This document shows positions 1 through 8,187 of a stretch of 64,000 bases of DNA, piece by piece; within the stretch, counting starts at the first letter, position 1; every line of letters starts with the position of its first letter. The position numbers and the translations under genes were made by a program. This DNA is from SHZI01 sp963698405. Lineage in GTDB: Bacteria > Pseudomonadota > Gammaproteobacteria > Steroidobacterales > GCA-2729495. The stretch is from assembly GCA_963698405.1 (NCBI GenBank), contig CAVOQT010000005.1:62001-126000 (forward strand). Direction: 5' to 3'. The notes beneath the pieces were generated by a model, which was not told the origin of the DNA, did not search any database, and was given only the letters and a program-made list of their open reading frames with translations.

Positions 1-307
1 GACCCGCGCACGATCGTCATGACCATCGTCGGCGGTGAGGGCGTGGGTTCAGTGGTTGAGACGCATGCCACACCGATCGACGACGACGCGTTGTGCTGTC
101 ATCGAAGCGACGCTCGCCACTTCGGACCGGCCGCAGATGAAATATGCGCTGCGTCTCTCGCGCTGGATTCGCCCGCTGATCGAAAAGCGTGCCGCGCGCC
201 TGTGGGTTGAGGATGTCGCCTACGCCGAGCGGCGCGCCGCACTGTCGGCGGCCGAGGCACGCACGCTGAATCAATATCTTTTGCATCATCCGAGGAACAC
301 GCCATGA
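1..307 (+). CDS. C-terminal end of a possible Rieske-type oxygenase (partial, frameshifted)
   Basis: The gene runs in from upstream of the window. The first ~30 residues read in frame 1 (ending ...VETHATPIDDD). The rest reads in frame 2 (VIEATLATSDRPQ...LWVEDVAYAERR...). One extra base near 88-100 joins them. The pattern 'threat-of-Pro-Asp strand, then a helix ending in W-x-D-x-x-Y' resembles the C-terminal end of Rieske (2Fe-2S) ring-hydroxylating or steroid oxygenases, but no catalytic residue lies inside the window. The function is therefore only a suggestion. The stop codon overlaps the start of the next gene (ATGA), so the two are translationally coupled. Confidence 0.4.
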
Positions 308-816
308 GCACTGCATATCGCTGGGTTGAACCGCCCTGGCCGATGACCGAATTGCCGCGCGAGCAGCTCGAAGACCGGATCCAGCAATTGCTGGGTTCGA
401 CCAACATGTGCGTGATGGCCACCATCGGCAAGAACGGCCAGCCGATCGCCAGCCCCATCGAGTACTACGCCGACGGCCTCGATCTCTACATCCTGCCCGA
501 TCCAGGCACGCCGAAGCTCAAGGCCTTGCAGCGCGATCCGCGAATTTCGGTGGCCGTGCACGGCGCCTATCACGGCTGGCACAGCGCGCGCGGTGCGCAA
601 CTGTTCGGCCGCGCCGAGATCATCGAGCCGCATGCGCCCGGCTGGGATCACGGCATGCAGATCTTCCGCTGGCACGAATGGATGAGCGATCTGGCCATGG
701 ATGCCAGCAAGCCCTTCGAGCGCCAGGTGGTGAAGATCATTCCCGACAAGATCCTCTACACCGAAACCTGGCTGTGGAAGCAGGGCTTCAGTGCGAAGCA
801 GAAGTGGTTGCGCTGA
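304..816 (+). CDS. Pyridoxamine 5'-phosphate oxidase-family (FMN split-barrel) protein
   Basis: A 170-residue protein with the PPOX/FMN-binding split-barrel pattern. A short N-terminal helix is followed by the strand MCVMATIGKNGQP, then SPIEYY and LKALQRDPRISVAV, the usual FMN-contacting strands. The family includes flavin-dependent reductases and F420- or haem-binding proteins, and the substrate cannot be told from sequence. It overlaps the preceding possible oxygenase gene by 4 bp, so it may serve the same catabolic step, for example as a reductase. The frame is intact. Real PdxH lies elsewhere in the window (42486-43129), so this copy is not the vitamin B6 enzyme. Confidence 0.8.
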   Translation: MSTAYRWVEPPWPMTELPREQLEDRIQQLLGSTNMCVMATIGKNGQPIASPIEYYADGLDLYILPDPGTPKLKALQRDPRISVAVHGAYHGWHSARGAQLFGRAEIIEPHAPGWDHGMQIFRWHEWMSDLAMDASKPFERQVVKIIPDKILYTETWLWKQGFSAKQKWLR

Positions 817-824
817 GCACGCGC

Positions 825-1274
825 TCAGCTTTGTGCGACGCTTACTTCCGCCTTGATCGAGTTGGCGATAAAGCAGTTGCGGTGTGCCGAGTCATGCAGT
901 CGACGCAGATCTTCAGCTGATACCACAGTGTCGGGGCCAAATTGCACCACCGGTCGCAGCTCTATGCGGGTCACGGCAATCCGGCCCTCAGCGTCCTTTC
1001 CCAGATGTCCGACCGGCGTGTCGGTGTAGCTGGCCACGACCATCTTCTTTTTCGCTGCGACGGCGAGAAAGGTCAGCATGTGGCAGGCTGAAACCGAGGC
1101 GACCAGGCCTTCTTCGGGATCGATGCAGCCCTTGCCGCCACCATAGCTTTCAGCGGCCGAGCCGCGCACAGCCGGGCCACCGGGGAATTCCCAGTCGTGA
1201 TCGCGCGGATAGCTGTCGTACTCCATGGTCGTGGCGCTGTTCTGCCAGCGGATGATGGCTGTGTGCTCTGACAT
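825..1274 (-). CDS. OsmC family peroxiredoxin-like protein
   Basis: A 149-residue OsmC/Ohr-fold protein. The two redox cysteines of the family are visible: one in SACHMLTFL (about residue 80) and one in HRNCFIAN (about residue 135). OsmC/Ohr proteins reduce organic hydroperoxides in the cytoplasm using a dithiol mechanism. The helix around the first Cys also keeps the usual 'EEGLVASVSACH' shape. The ATG at 1274 begins a sequence that fits the family N-terminus (a short strand, then W-x-N). It converges on the preceding FMN protein gene with only 8 bp between stops. Confidence 0.88.
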   Translation of the reverse strand: MSEHTAIIRWQNSATTMEYDSYPRDHDWEFPGGPAVRGSAAESYGGGKGCIDPEEGLVASVSACHMLTFLAVAAKKKMVVASYTDTPVGHLGKDAEGRIAVTRIELRPVVQFGPDTVVSAEDLRRLHDSAHRNCFIANSIKAEVSVAQS

Positions 1275-1333
1275 GATGCCTCCTGATAATGGTGTGCCGG
1301 GAAACTGAAGATGCCACGAATCGGTCTGAGCCC

Positions 1334-1855
1334 ATGCGCGTAAACAGTTTCCCGCCGGTCGCCCGCCCCGATGCCCGTGTGCTGATCCTCGGCTCCATGC
1401 CGGGCGTGGCCTCGCTGACGGCCGGGCAGTACTACGCCCAGCCGCGCAACCGCTTCTGGCCGATCGTCGCGGAGCTGTTTGCTTTCGATCGTGAGGCACC
1501 TTACGCAGAGCGACTTGAGGCACTGATCGCGCACCGCGTTGCACTCTGGGATGTGCTCGAATCCTGTCAGCGTCCGGGCAGCCTCGATGCGAGCATCAAG
1601 CGCGCCTCGGCTTTGCCCAATGATTTCGCCGGTTTTTTCTCACAGCACATGCAAATCACGCAGGTGTTCTTCAATGGCAAGGCAGCGGCCGAGCTGTACA
1701 GAAGGCTGGTGCTGCCGGGTGTTGACGACAGCTTCCCCGACCTGCACTACACGAGCTTGCCATCTACCAGCCCCGCCAATGCCGGCATCACGCCGGACTA
1801 CAAGCTGGCAGCGTGGAGCATGGTCTCGCATAGCTTGACGCTGCGCAGAAAGTGA
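1334..1855 (+). CDS. Hypoxanthine/uracil-DNA glycosylase superfamily protein
   Basis: A 173-residue member of the uracil-DNA glycosylase fold, closest in pattern to the DNA-deoxyinosine (hypoxanthine) glycosylase group. It shows LILGSMPG near residue 15, then YYAQPRNRFWPI (the glycosylase loop that holds the flipped base) and the C-terminal LPSTSPANAG motif. It probably removes deaminated bases from DNA. The ATG at 1334 is preferred over an upstream in-frame start at 1289 because the family begins with a short segment before the VLILGSMPG strand. The gene stands alone between the divergent OsmC gene and vapBC. Confidence 0.82.
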   Translation: MRVNSFPPVARPDARVLILGSMPGVASLTAGQYYAQPRNRFWPIVAELFAFDREAPYAERLEALIAHRVALWDVLESCQRPGSLDASIKRASALPNDFAGFFSQHMQITQVFFNGKAAAELYRRLVLPGVDDSFPDLHYTSLPSTSPANAGITPDYKLAAWSMVSHSLTLRRK

Positions 1856-1925
1856 CGGAAATCTGCTGATTCGATACTGGCGTCGGATCGTCTTATTGTG
1901 TAGCCTAGTGTGTGGAGGTTTACAC

Positions 1926-2123
1926 ATGGCAACCAATCTGGATATCGATCCCGAACTGATCGAGCGGGCCCTGGCTGTCAGCGGGGAACGGACCAAGAAG
2001 GCAGCGGTTACCCGTGCTTTGCAGGAATTCATCGCGCGCCGCAGTCAGAAACGCCTGCGTGAACTGATGGGCCAGCTTGAGTGGGATCACAGCTTTGACA
2101 TCAAGGCTGAGCGCAGTCGGTAG
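1926..2123 (+). CDS. vapB: VapB-type antitoxin
   Basis: A 65-residue protein with the VapB pattern. A short N-terminal ribbon (MATNLDIDPELIERAL) is followed by a helix with TKKAAVTRALQEFI, the usual ribbon-helix-helix-like DNA-binding part. A basic, Trp-containing tail follows that would occupy the toxin groove. It sits directly before a PIN-domain gene and overlaps it by one base, the expected antitoxin-toxin order. VapBC operons are normally repressed by the VapB-VapC complex. I did not define an operator, although the 60 bp upstream is AT-richer than its surroundings. Confidence 0.85.
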   Translation: MATNLDIDPELIERALAVSGERTKKAAVTRALQEFIARRSQKRLRELMGQLEWDHSFDIKAERSR

Positions 2124-2542
2124 TGAGCCTGTTTGTAGACACCAGCGTCTGGTCTCTCGCATTGCGACGGGATGTGGTCGACCAGCAGCCTGAGGTTATT
2201 GCACTTGCTGCGGCTCTTGATCGCGGCGAGCAGATTTTTACCACCGGACTGGTATTGCAGGAGTTATTGCAGGGCTTCGCCGGACCACGCTCCAGGACAA
2301 AGATCATCGAACACTTCGCGACTTTGCCGCTCGTGGCTCCGGATAGAAACGACCACATTGCAGCCGCTGAGTTGCGTAATGCTTGCCGTCAGTCCGGGAT
2401 TCAGATCGGCACGATCGACGCCCTGCTGGCGCAACTCTGCTTGCGGCACAAATTGACACTTCTTAGTACTGACCAGGATTTCAGCCTGATTGCCAAGCGC
2501 ATCGGATTACGTCTCTGGTCATCAGGCCGCTCACTGAACTGA
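2123..2542 (+). CDS. vapC: VapC PIN-domain ribonuclease toxin
   Basis: A 139-residue PIN domain. The acidic metal-binding residues are visible: D in FVDTSVW (residue 6), E in LVLQELLQG (about residue 47), and D in IGTIDALLAQ (about residue 98) with a further D in STDQDF. PIN toxins cut RNA, typically tRNA or rRNA, using Mg2+. The start is a GTG at 2123 whose first base is the last base of the vapB stop codon (TAGTG), so translation is tightly coupled. No other start fits the FVDTSVW motif. Confidence 0.88.
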   Translation: MSLFVDTSVWSLALRRDVVDQQPEVIALAAALDRGEQIFTTGLVLQELLQGFAGPRSRTKIIEHFATLPLVAPDRNDHIAAAELRNACRQSGIQIGTIDALLAQLCLRHKLTLLSTDQDFSLIAKRIGLRLWSSGRSLN

Positions 2543-2551
2543 GACCCACCC

Positions 2552-4098
2552 GTGACCTCCACCGATCAACCCGCATCCCGCAAGCTCCTGCAAGAGGCGA
2601 TGTCCCTGCATCGCAGCTGGCCGCTTCGATGCCGCGGATGAGTGCTATGCGCGATTCCTTGAAGTCGAGCCGCAGCACGCCCAGGCATTGCGCCTGCGCG
2701 GCGTGCTGTTGCGCGAGCAGGGCGATGCGGGGCGCGCGCTGGGCTTGCTGCAACAGGCCTGCGCAGCAGCACCGGAGGATGCGGAGGCAGCTGCTGAACT
2801 CGGCCTCTGTTATCTGGCGACGGGCGATTTGCTGCGCGCGGAACAGGCTTTGCGCGACGCCGTGCATCTGGAACCCGAGCACCTGCGGGCGCTGGCCAAT
2901 CTCGGTGCGCTGCTGCAATACCGTGGCCATGTCGATGCGGCTGTCGAGTGTCATCGCCGGGCCCTGGCGCTGGACCCCGACGATATCGAGGTGCGCTGCA
3001 ATCTGATCAACACCTTGCTGGAAGCGGGCCGTGGTGTAGAGGCGCTGGCCGAGTGCGATGCCGCGCTGAAGGACTCTCCCGGCCAGCCGCTGCTGCTGAT
3101 CGCGCGCGGCGCCGTGCTGTGCGGTATCGAGCGTTACGAGGCGGCGGTCACCGATCTCGAACGTGCGCTGAAGATCCAGCCGGCCGATGACATGGCGCTG
3201 ATCAATCTCGGTCTGGCGCGGCGCATGCTCGGTGAGCGTGCGGCAGCGATCGCGATCCTGCGTAGTGCGGTACGCATCAATCCGGACAATGCGCGTGCCA
3301 CTGCCGATCTGGCCAACCTGCTGGCGGCCTCAGGTGAAATGCAGGCTGCATTGACGCTCTGTGAGACTTTCCTGGCCCGTCATCCGGGCGAGTGCATGGT
3401 GCTGACGGTGTATGCCTATGCACTGCGCGATGCCGGTCGTGCCGATGAGGCACGGCAGATCCTCGATCTCGAGCATTGCGTGCGGGTGATCGAGCCGCAG
3501 GTGCCGGCCGGCTTTGCAGATCTTGCTGACTTCAATGCACAGCTCGGCCAGTGCATCGAGAATGATCCTTCGCTGGCCCTGAATCCGCTCGGCAAGGCAA
3601 CGCGGCTCGGCGGCCAGACCGGCGAACTCGATCTGGATGCACATCCGGCGCTCTCTGCGCTGCGTGAGCTGATCAATACGGCGGTGCGTGACAGCGCCGC
3701 GCACTTCAGGCAGACCGGACTGGCGACGCATCCGATGATGGCGCGTGCCGCAGAGCGCTGGACGCTGCGCGTCTGGGGTACGGTGCTCGGGCCCGGCGGG
3801 CACCAGGCACCGCATATGCATCCGCTGGGCTGGCTGAGCGGTGCCTACTACGTGCGCGTGCCGAGCGACATGCAGCCGATGCCTGATGCAGCCGATCCGG
3901 CAGCTGATCGCCGGCGCGCTCGAATTCAGCCGCCCACCGGAGCGTCTGCTGGTGCAGGCGCCAGCCGAAGTGCGGGTGGTGGCGCCACGCGAGGGCCGGC
4001 TTGCGCTGTTTCCATCGGCTTTCTATCACCGCACGATTCCGTTTACTTCGGGTGAGAAGCGCATCAGCATTGCCTTCGATGCAATGCCGCTGAGCTGA
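2552..4098 (+). CDS. TPR-repeat protein with C-terminal 2OG-Fe(II) oxygenase domain (two frame breaks)
   Basis: The reconstructed protein (about 510 residues) has some nine tetratricopeptide repeats, with LGLCYL, NLGALL and INLGLAR helices and periodic alanines. A jelly-roll domain of the putative 2OG-Fe(II) oxygenase type follows. The iron ligands fit H in MHPLGWLSGAYYV and H in FPSAFYHRTIPF, with the closing R in KRISIAF. Such TPR-oxygenases may hydroxylate proteins, but the substrate is unknown. The frame breaks near 2618 (AGCTGGCC) and near 3905 (GCAGCTGATC). Removing one base at each restores one continuous reading. The GTG at 2552 is a weak start choice. Confidence 0.75.
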
Positions 4099-4104
4099 GG
4101 GTTG

Positions 4105-4896
4105 ATGATGCGAAGAATGCTGCGAACTGTGGCGCTGATGTTGCTGGCCAGCTGCACGGTACAGCCGGACGCTGAACAGTCGACCGCTGCGGCAGAGCCG
4201 GCCGAACTGATTCTCATCGCCGGCGCATCCGGGCGTGCCGGTCACTTCGTCGTCGAGCATCTGCGCGAGGAGGGTGCCAGCTTCAGGGCGCTCACCCGCA
4301 GCCGTGAGGATGCGCTGAAGCGGCTTGGTCCCGCCTTTGCCGACATCGACTGGGTGGAGTGCGATGTGCGCGATCCGGCGCAGGTAGCCGCCGCGATGCG
4401 TGGCGTGACGCAGGTGATCAGCGTCATCGGTGCCAATCAGATCAGTGGCCCGAACAGTGCTGAGTTCGTCGATTACGGTGGCGTGAAGAATCTGGTGGAT
4501 GCGGCGGTGGCAGCGCAGGTCAGACAATTTGTGTTGCTGACGGCTATCGGCGTCACGGATCCTGCACATCCCTTCAATAAAGCCACCAAAGGCGCTCTGG
4601 GCTGGCGGCTGAAAGGTGAGGAGTACCTGCGTGCGAGCGGTCTGTCTTACACGATCGTCAGGCCCGGTGGGCTGGTCAATACGCCGGCCGGCGAGCTGGG
4701 CTTGCGCTTTGAGCAAGGCGATCAGTGGCGACCTTTGCTGCGTAGTACCCTGTCGCGTGATGATCTGGCGCTGGTGCTGATCGAAGCCCTGCGCAATCCG
4801 GCAGCCCGCCGCAAGACCTTTGAGCTGGTCAACGATCCCGCCGTCCCGCCCGGCACTTGGCGGGAAGCCTTTGCCGGCCTCAGTCCCGATCCTTAA
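4105..4896 (+). CDS. NAD(P)-binding (NmrA/atypical SDR) protein with lipoprotein signal
   Basis: A 263-residue protein. The N-terminus is a short signal with a lipobox-like LLASC at residues 13-17, then an acidic linker. A Rossmann domain follows with the atypical-SDR glycine motif GASGRAG and VRPGGLVNTP near residue 190. The atypical SDR/NmrA family binds NAD(P)H and acts as a redox sensor or reductase, normally in the cytoplasm. Export as a lipoprotein would be odd because NAD(P) is not free in the periplasm. The alternative is a start further in, but no good internal ATG precedes the Rossmann strand. Its stop codon lies inside a repeat element shared with 12423-12477. Confidence 0.75.
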   Translation: MMRRMLRTVALMLLASCTVQPDAEQSTAAAEPAELILIAGASGRAGHFVVEHLREEGASFRALTRSREDALKRLGPAFADIDWVECDVRDPAQVAAAMRGVTQVISVIGANQISGPNSAEFVDYGGVKNLVDAAVAAQVRQFVLLTAIGVTDPAHPFNKATKGALGWRLKGEEYLRASGLSYTIVRPGGLVNTPAGELGLRFEQGDQWRPLLRSTLSRDDLALVLIEALRNPAARRKTFELVNDPAVPPGTWREAFAGLSPDP

Positions 4897-4943
4897 GAAC
4901 TCTTAACTTGCCTGCAAGGCTCCCGCGAGGGGGCCTCGTTCAC
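4891..4943 (+). repeat. Intergenic repeat copy 1: CTTAA-N5-CTTAA box plus GNRA-loop hairpin
   Basis: The sequence CCTTAAGAACTCTTAA (from 4891) is followed after 11 bases by GGCTCCC-GCGA-GGGGGCC (4918-4935), a 7-bp stem with a GCGA tetraloop. Almost the same arrangement occurs at 12423-12477. In both places the TAA stop of the upstream gene is inside the first CTTAA. CTTAA-N5-CTTAA is the consensus of QseB/PmrA-type OmpR-family regulators. The hairpin has no clear T-run, so it is either a weak terminator or part of a 5' leader. Confidence 0.7.
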
Positions 4944-5316
4944 TATGGCAACCGTAGTCCCGAGAGACACCCCTCACGGGAATACAGGCAAGCCGAAGGA
5001 GCGGCAGCAGTTGACAGTAGGGCGGCACCGGTGGGTCGAAGGAGTGCTCTAACCTGACTTCCCCCCCCCTGTACAGGCAAGACGTAAATACTGACGGCCT
5101 GCCGGTGTCACCAGACTGCGAAAAAGCTGCACCCCTTCAGCGCAGTAGCTGAAACAAGCCTCCTTGTCTGTGTCGAGGAGTTACGGTTACGGCGGGGTTG
5201 CTGGCGATACGGTGTACAGAATGCAGCGGGCCGTCCGTGTGCTCTCGGACAGTGCGCTTGCTGGATGAACCCGAGTCGGGCAATCTCGCCGAACCTTCTG
5301 GCCTTGCCTGTGTGGT
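4944..5316. other. Intergenic region before the ECF sigma gene, no gene recognised
   Basis: About 370 bases with no convincing coding sequence. Open frames here lack a ribosome-binding site and codon bias. The stretch holds a C-run (about 5060-5068) followed by TGTACAGGCAAG. Near 5180-5200 is a GTTACGGTTACGG direct repeat that could belong to the promoter of the sigma gene. I could not fix -35 and -10 elements. A 5' leader or small RNA reading rightward from the repeat at 4891 remains possible. Confidence 0.4.
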
Positions 5317-5925
5317 ATGTCAGCAAACGAAAAGAATGTGCCAGACGATGCGCTGGCCGATCTCGGTGCGCACCGGGACGCGCTCTATCGTTACGCTCTT
5401 CTGCAGCTTCGTGATGCGACACTTGCCGAGGACCTGGTGCAGGCGACATTCCTGTCAGCCTTGCAGGCCCGGGCTTCTTTTCGCGGTGATTCCTCCCTCC
5501 GGACCTGGTTGATCGGCATCCTGAAGCGGAAGGTCATTGACTATTTCAGGGCGCAGTCCCGTGATGCGATCGCCATCCCTGATCTGGCGGCTGGCAATGA
5601 GTCCGATGAGGATTTTCTTGACCGTGTGTTTGCCAGTAATGATCGCTGGGTCACCAGGCCACAGGCATGGAGCGACCCGGACCAGGCACTTGATCAAGAA
5701 GAATTCTGGCTGGTGCTGGAGACCTGCATGCGTGCGGTCCCCGGTATTGCCGGTCGGGCGTTCCTGCTGCGCGAACTGGTGGGGCTGGAAGCAGAAGAGA
5801 TCTGTAAGGATCTGGAGATTTCCAGGTCTAACTACTGGGTACTCATGCATCGGGCGCGGATCCGCTTGCGCGATTGCCTCGACAAGCGCTGGTTCATGGG
5901 CACCAGGGAGAATGAATCGTCATGA
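5317..5925 (+). CDS. ECF RNA polymerase sigma factor (bufferin operon)
   Basis: A 202-residue sigma-70 family protein. Region 2 is seen as YRYALLQLRDATLAEDLVQATFLSAL with the -10-binding FRGDSSLRTWLIGILKRKVIDYFR. Region 4 is the helix-turn-helix around LEAEEICKDLEISRSNYWVLMHRAR. It should recruit RNA polymerase to the genes that follow. The stop overlaps the ATG of a small zinc-finger gene (ATGA), the usual sigma/anti-sigma arrangement. Just past that pair lie the DUF2282, DUF692, DUF2063 and DoxX genes, so this is most likely the specific activator of that operon, probably responding to metal stress. The frame is intact. Confidence 0.92.
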   Translation: MSANEKNVPDDALADLGAHRDALYRYALLQLRDATLAEDLVQATFLSALQARASFRGDSSLRTWLIGILKRKVIDYFRAQSRDAIAIPDLAAGNESDEDFLDRVFASNDRWVTRPQAWSDPDQALDQEEFWLVLETCMRAVPGIAGRAFLLRELVGLEAEEICKDLEISRSNYWVLMHRARIRLRDCLDKRWFMGTRENESS

Positions 5926-6134
5926 TGTCGTGTCGGGATACTTCAGCACTGGTGTCACGCTCGCTCGATGAGCAGCTGAGCCGGTGGCAGCGGATGCAGG
6001 TTCGGCTGCACCTGCTGATGTGCTCGGCCTGTCGTCAATTCGAGAAGCAGACGCTCTTTCTGCGCAAGGCCTGCGCCGGGCTCCGTGCGCGCCAGCGCAT
6101 GCCGGCTGGTCGTTCTGACCGGTCGGAGTCCTGA
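5922..6134 (+). CDS. Zinc-finger anti-sigma factor
   Basis: A 70-residue protein with the zf-HC2 pattern: H-L-L-M-C-S-A-C (H-x3-C-x2-C) at about residues 30-37, plus an upstream Cys at residue 4 in MMSCRD. Such ZAS domains hold the ECF sigma factor inactive and release it on redox or metal change. It has no transmembrane segment, so it would be a soluble cytoplasmic anti-sigma. It overlaps the sigma gene by 4 bp. Between it and the next gene is a stretch, CTGTAAGG then 15 bases then CGTC (about 6139-6167), that could be the ECF-dependent promoter, although I could not compare it with other sites. Confidence 0.82.
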   Translation: MMSCRDTSALVSRSLDEQLSRWQRMQVRLHLLMCSACRQFEKQTLFLRKACAGLRARQRMPAGRSDRSES

Positions 6135-6202
6135 TCCGCTGTAAGGTTTTCATGCTGGCTCCGTCCAATGTGGGCATATCAACCCATGAGGAGACTGTGA
6201 GC

Positions 6203-6472
6203 ATGAATAACATCAACAAGACTTCGGGGGCTGCACTGGCCGCTGCAACCGCACTGCTGTTTGCCGCAGGCGCTGTCCATGCGGCTGACAGTGCCAATGG
6301 CACGCAGCAGGCACCGGTCAAGTGTTACGGCGTCAATGCCTGCAAGGGCAAGAGCGCCTGCGCAACCGCTACCAATGCCTGTCAGGGTCAGAACAGCTGC
6401 AAGGGCCAGGGTTATCTGGTGATCAGCAAAACGGACTGTGATGCCCAGGGTGGCGAGATCCGCGCCAAGTAG
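6203..6472 (+). CDS. bufA: BufA-type bufferin precursor (DUF2282), predicted RiPP metallophore
   Basis: An 89-residue exported peptide. A signal peptide (KTSGAALAAATALLFAAGAVHA) is followed by a Cys-rich core with six Cys spaced C-x5-C-x5-C-x6-C-x5-C-x12-C, beginning CYGVNACKGKSAC. In the bufferin family these Cys are converted by the DUF692 enzyme encoded next door into copper-chelating heterocycles, and the product is exported to the periplasm. The start at 6203 has GAGGAG about 10 bases upstream. A strong hairpin terminator follows at 6480, so this gene should be transcribed in excess over the downstream enzymes. That fits a precursor-peptide role. Confidence 0.9.
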   Translation: MNNINKTSGAALAAATALLFAAGAVHAADSANGTQQAPVKCYGVNACKGKSACATATNACQGQNSCKGQGYLVISKTDCDAQGGEIRAK

Positions 6473-6479
6473 GCAGTGA

Positions 6480-6512
6480 CGGCCGGGCCTGCAATACAGG
6501 CCCGGCCGTTTT
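6480..6512 (+). terminator. Rho-independent terminator after the bufferin precursor gene
   Basis: A perfect 12-bp stem, CGGCCGGGCCTG (6480-6491) with CAGGCCCGGCCG (6497-6508), has a 5-base loop and is followed by TTTT. It lies 7 bases after the bufA stop and before bufB. It probably acts as an attenuator that lets only a fraction of transcripts continue into the modification genes. Confidence 0.85.
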
Positions 6513-6533
6513 CCCGGTCAGCGGAGCACACCC

Positions 6534-7388
6534 ATGACACAAAACCGTTCAGCAAGTGCTGCCGCGTGTTCAGGCTTCGGGCTTGGGCTGCGGCGCGAGC
6601 ATTACCACGCGATCCTTGAAACGCTACCCGCCGATGTGGACTGGTTTGAGATCCTCAGCGAGAACTACCTGGTCAATGGTGGCAAGCCACTGCATTATCT
6701 GGAGCGTATCCGGGCGCATTACCCGATGGCGATGCATGGCGTATCGCTATCTATCGGCAGCACCGATCCGCTGAATATCACCTACATTCGCCAGCTCGCG
6801 GCGCTGGCAGATCGCATCGACGCCAGCTGTATTTCCGATCACCTGTGCTGGTCCGGGATCGGCCGCATCAATCTGCACGACCTGATGCCCTTGCCGTTTA
6901 CCGAAGAAGCCCTGCGGCACGTGGTATCGCGCGTGCAGCAGGTGCAGGACCTGCTCGGTCAGCAGATCCTGCTGGAGAATGTTTCCAGCTACATCAGCTA
7001 CACACATTCGACGATGCCTGAGTGGGAATTCCTGCGCGCTGTGGCCGAGCAGGCCGATTGTCATCTCCTGCTCGATATCAACAACGTCTATGTCAGCGCC
7101 CGTAATCACAGCTTTGATCCGCTGGTCTATCTGCAGGGCGTGCCTGTAGAGCGAGTCCGGCAGATTCACCTGGCCGGCCATTTTGATCGGGGTGACATCA
7201 TCATCGACACGCATGATCGTGCCGTGATTCCTGCCGTACTGGATCTTTACCGGGCTGCGGCACGTCGCTTTGGTCCACTGCCGACCATGATCGAGCGCGA
7301 TGAGGATATCCCTGAGCTGGGTGAGCTGCTTGCCGAGCTGGCGATGGTGCGCGAGATCGGCGAAGACGCCTGGCGGTGTGCCGCATGA
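6534..7388 (+). CDS. bufB: BufB-type multinuclear iron oxygenase (DUF692)
   Basis: A 284-residue TIM-barrel of the DUF692/MNIO family. Metal-binding signatures are visible: ENYL near residue 44, HGVSLSIG near residue 70, DHLCW near residue 103, LLENVSSY near residue 149, DINNVYVSARNH near residue 185, HLAGH near residue 219, DTHD near residue 229 and ERD near residue 258. These enzymes use two or three Fe ions to oxidise Cys residues in a precursor peptide, forming thiooxazole-type rings in bufferins. The substrate is almost certainly the Cys-rich peptide at 6203-6472. The stop overlaps the start of the next gene (ATGA), which encodes the partner protein. Confidence 0.93.
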   Translation: MTQNRSASAAACSGFGLGLRREHYHAILETLPADVDWFEILSENYLVNGGKPLHYLERIRAHYPMAMHGVSLSIGSTDPLNITYIRQLAALADRIDASCISDHLCWSGIGRINLHDLMPLPFTEEALRHVVSRVQQVQDLLGQQILLENVSSYISYTHSTMPEWEFLRAVAEQADCHLLLDINNVYVSARNHSFDPLVYLQGVPVERVRQIHLAGHFDRGDIIIDTHDRAVIPAVLDLYRAAARRFGPLPTMIERDEDIPELGELLAELAMVREIGEDAWRCAA

Positions 7389-8164
7389 ATAGCCTTGCTC
7401 CATCGCTGGGCGAACTGCAGGCCGCATTCCAGAGCTATGTGCTGCGCAATACAGGCCAGTATCCGGCGACAGTTGTGACGGCGGTCGGTGCCACCGTCTA
7501 TGCGGAGGCCTACCGGCTGCGTCTGCTTGAGGCGCTGCAGACCGACTATCCGACTTTGCAGGCATTGCTCGGTGACAGCCGCTTTGCGGAGCTGGCGCAT
7601 GACTACATATCGGCCAGCCCCTCGCATCACTACTCCATCCGCTGGTTCGGTCGCCACCTGCCGGAGTTCCTGGGCAAGACGCCGCCGTACTCGAGTGAGT
7701 TGTGTCTGGCCGAACTTGCCACACTGGAATGGACGCTGAGTGAGGCCTTCGATGCTGCCAGTGCAACGCCGCTTGATGCCGCCGCGCTGCGCGCGATCTC
7801 GCCGCAGGACTGGCCAGAGCTGACACTCGGGTTTCATCCTTCACTGCGTCGGCTCGATCTGCAGTTTTCGGTGGTTGAGTGGTGGAAGGCCCAGACGAGT
7901 TCAGCTCAGGTATCGGGCGTACCGCTCAGCGGAGAAATCCGTGCATGGCTGATCTGGCGGCGAGATCTCGAAGTGCTGTACCGGCCCATGGCTGCTGCTG
8001 AAGATGTGGCGCTGGATGCGCTGCGTGGCGGGGCGAGCTTTGCCGATACAGCGGCACAGTTGGTGGCGGAGGCGGGGATTCCCGCTGCAGATGCGCCGGC
8101 CATGCTGGCTACCTGGCTGCACAGCTGGGTGGGGCAGGGCTTGATCGTGGGCACTCGCCAGTAA
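7385..8164 (+). CDS. bufC: BufC-type partner of the MNIO enzyme (DUF2063, DNA-binding-domain-like)
   Basis: A 259-residue protein of the DUF2063 family. It has an N-terminal helical domain (LGELQAAFQSYVLR; YRLRLLEALQTDYPTLQALLGD) and a C-terminal winged-helix-like part. In characterised MNIO systems the DUF2063 partner binds the precursor leader and presents it to the DUF692 enzyme, although older annotation called it a DNA-binding protein. It overlaps bufB by 4 bp, supporting a 1:1 complex. The start at 7385 is chosen because it gives the ATGA overlap and fits the conserved beginning; an in-frame GTG at 7376 is less likely. The frame is intact. Confidence 0.9.
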   Translation: MNSLAPSLGELQAAFQSYVLRNTGQYPATVVTAVGATVYAEAYRLRLLEALQTDYPTLQALLGDSRFAELAHDYISASPSHHYSIRWFGRHLPEFLGKTPPYSSELCLAELATLEWTLSEAFDAASATPLDAAALRAISPQDWPELTLGFHPSLRRLDLQFSVVEWWKAQTSSAQVSGVPLSGEIRAWLIWRRDLEVLYRPMAAAEDVALDALRGGASFADTAAQLVAEAGIPAADAPAMLATWLHSWVGQGLIVGTRQ

Positions 8165-8187
8165 GTCTGAATCACCGGAGTTCGTGA

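Noticed and set aside
4857..5057. Open frame of 66 codons after the lipoprotein gene
   Set aside because: It spans the intergenic repeat, shares its residues only through the repeat DNA at 12.4 kb, and has no ribosome site or domain.
5180..5200. GTTACGGTTACGG direct repeat as an ECF promoter
   Set aside because: Suggestive, but no matching copy with fixed spacing lies before the bufferin precursor gene, so it is not listed as a promoter.
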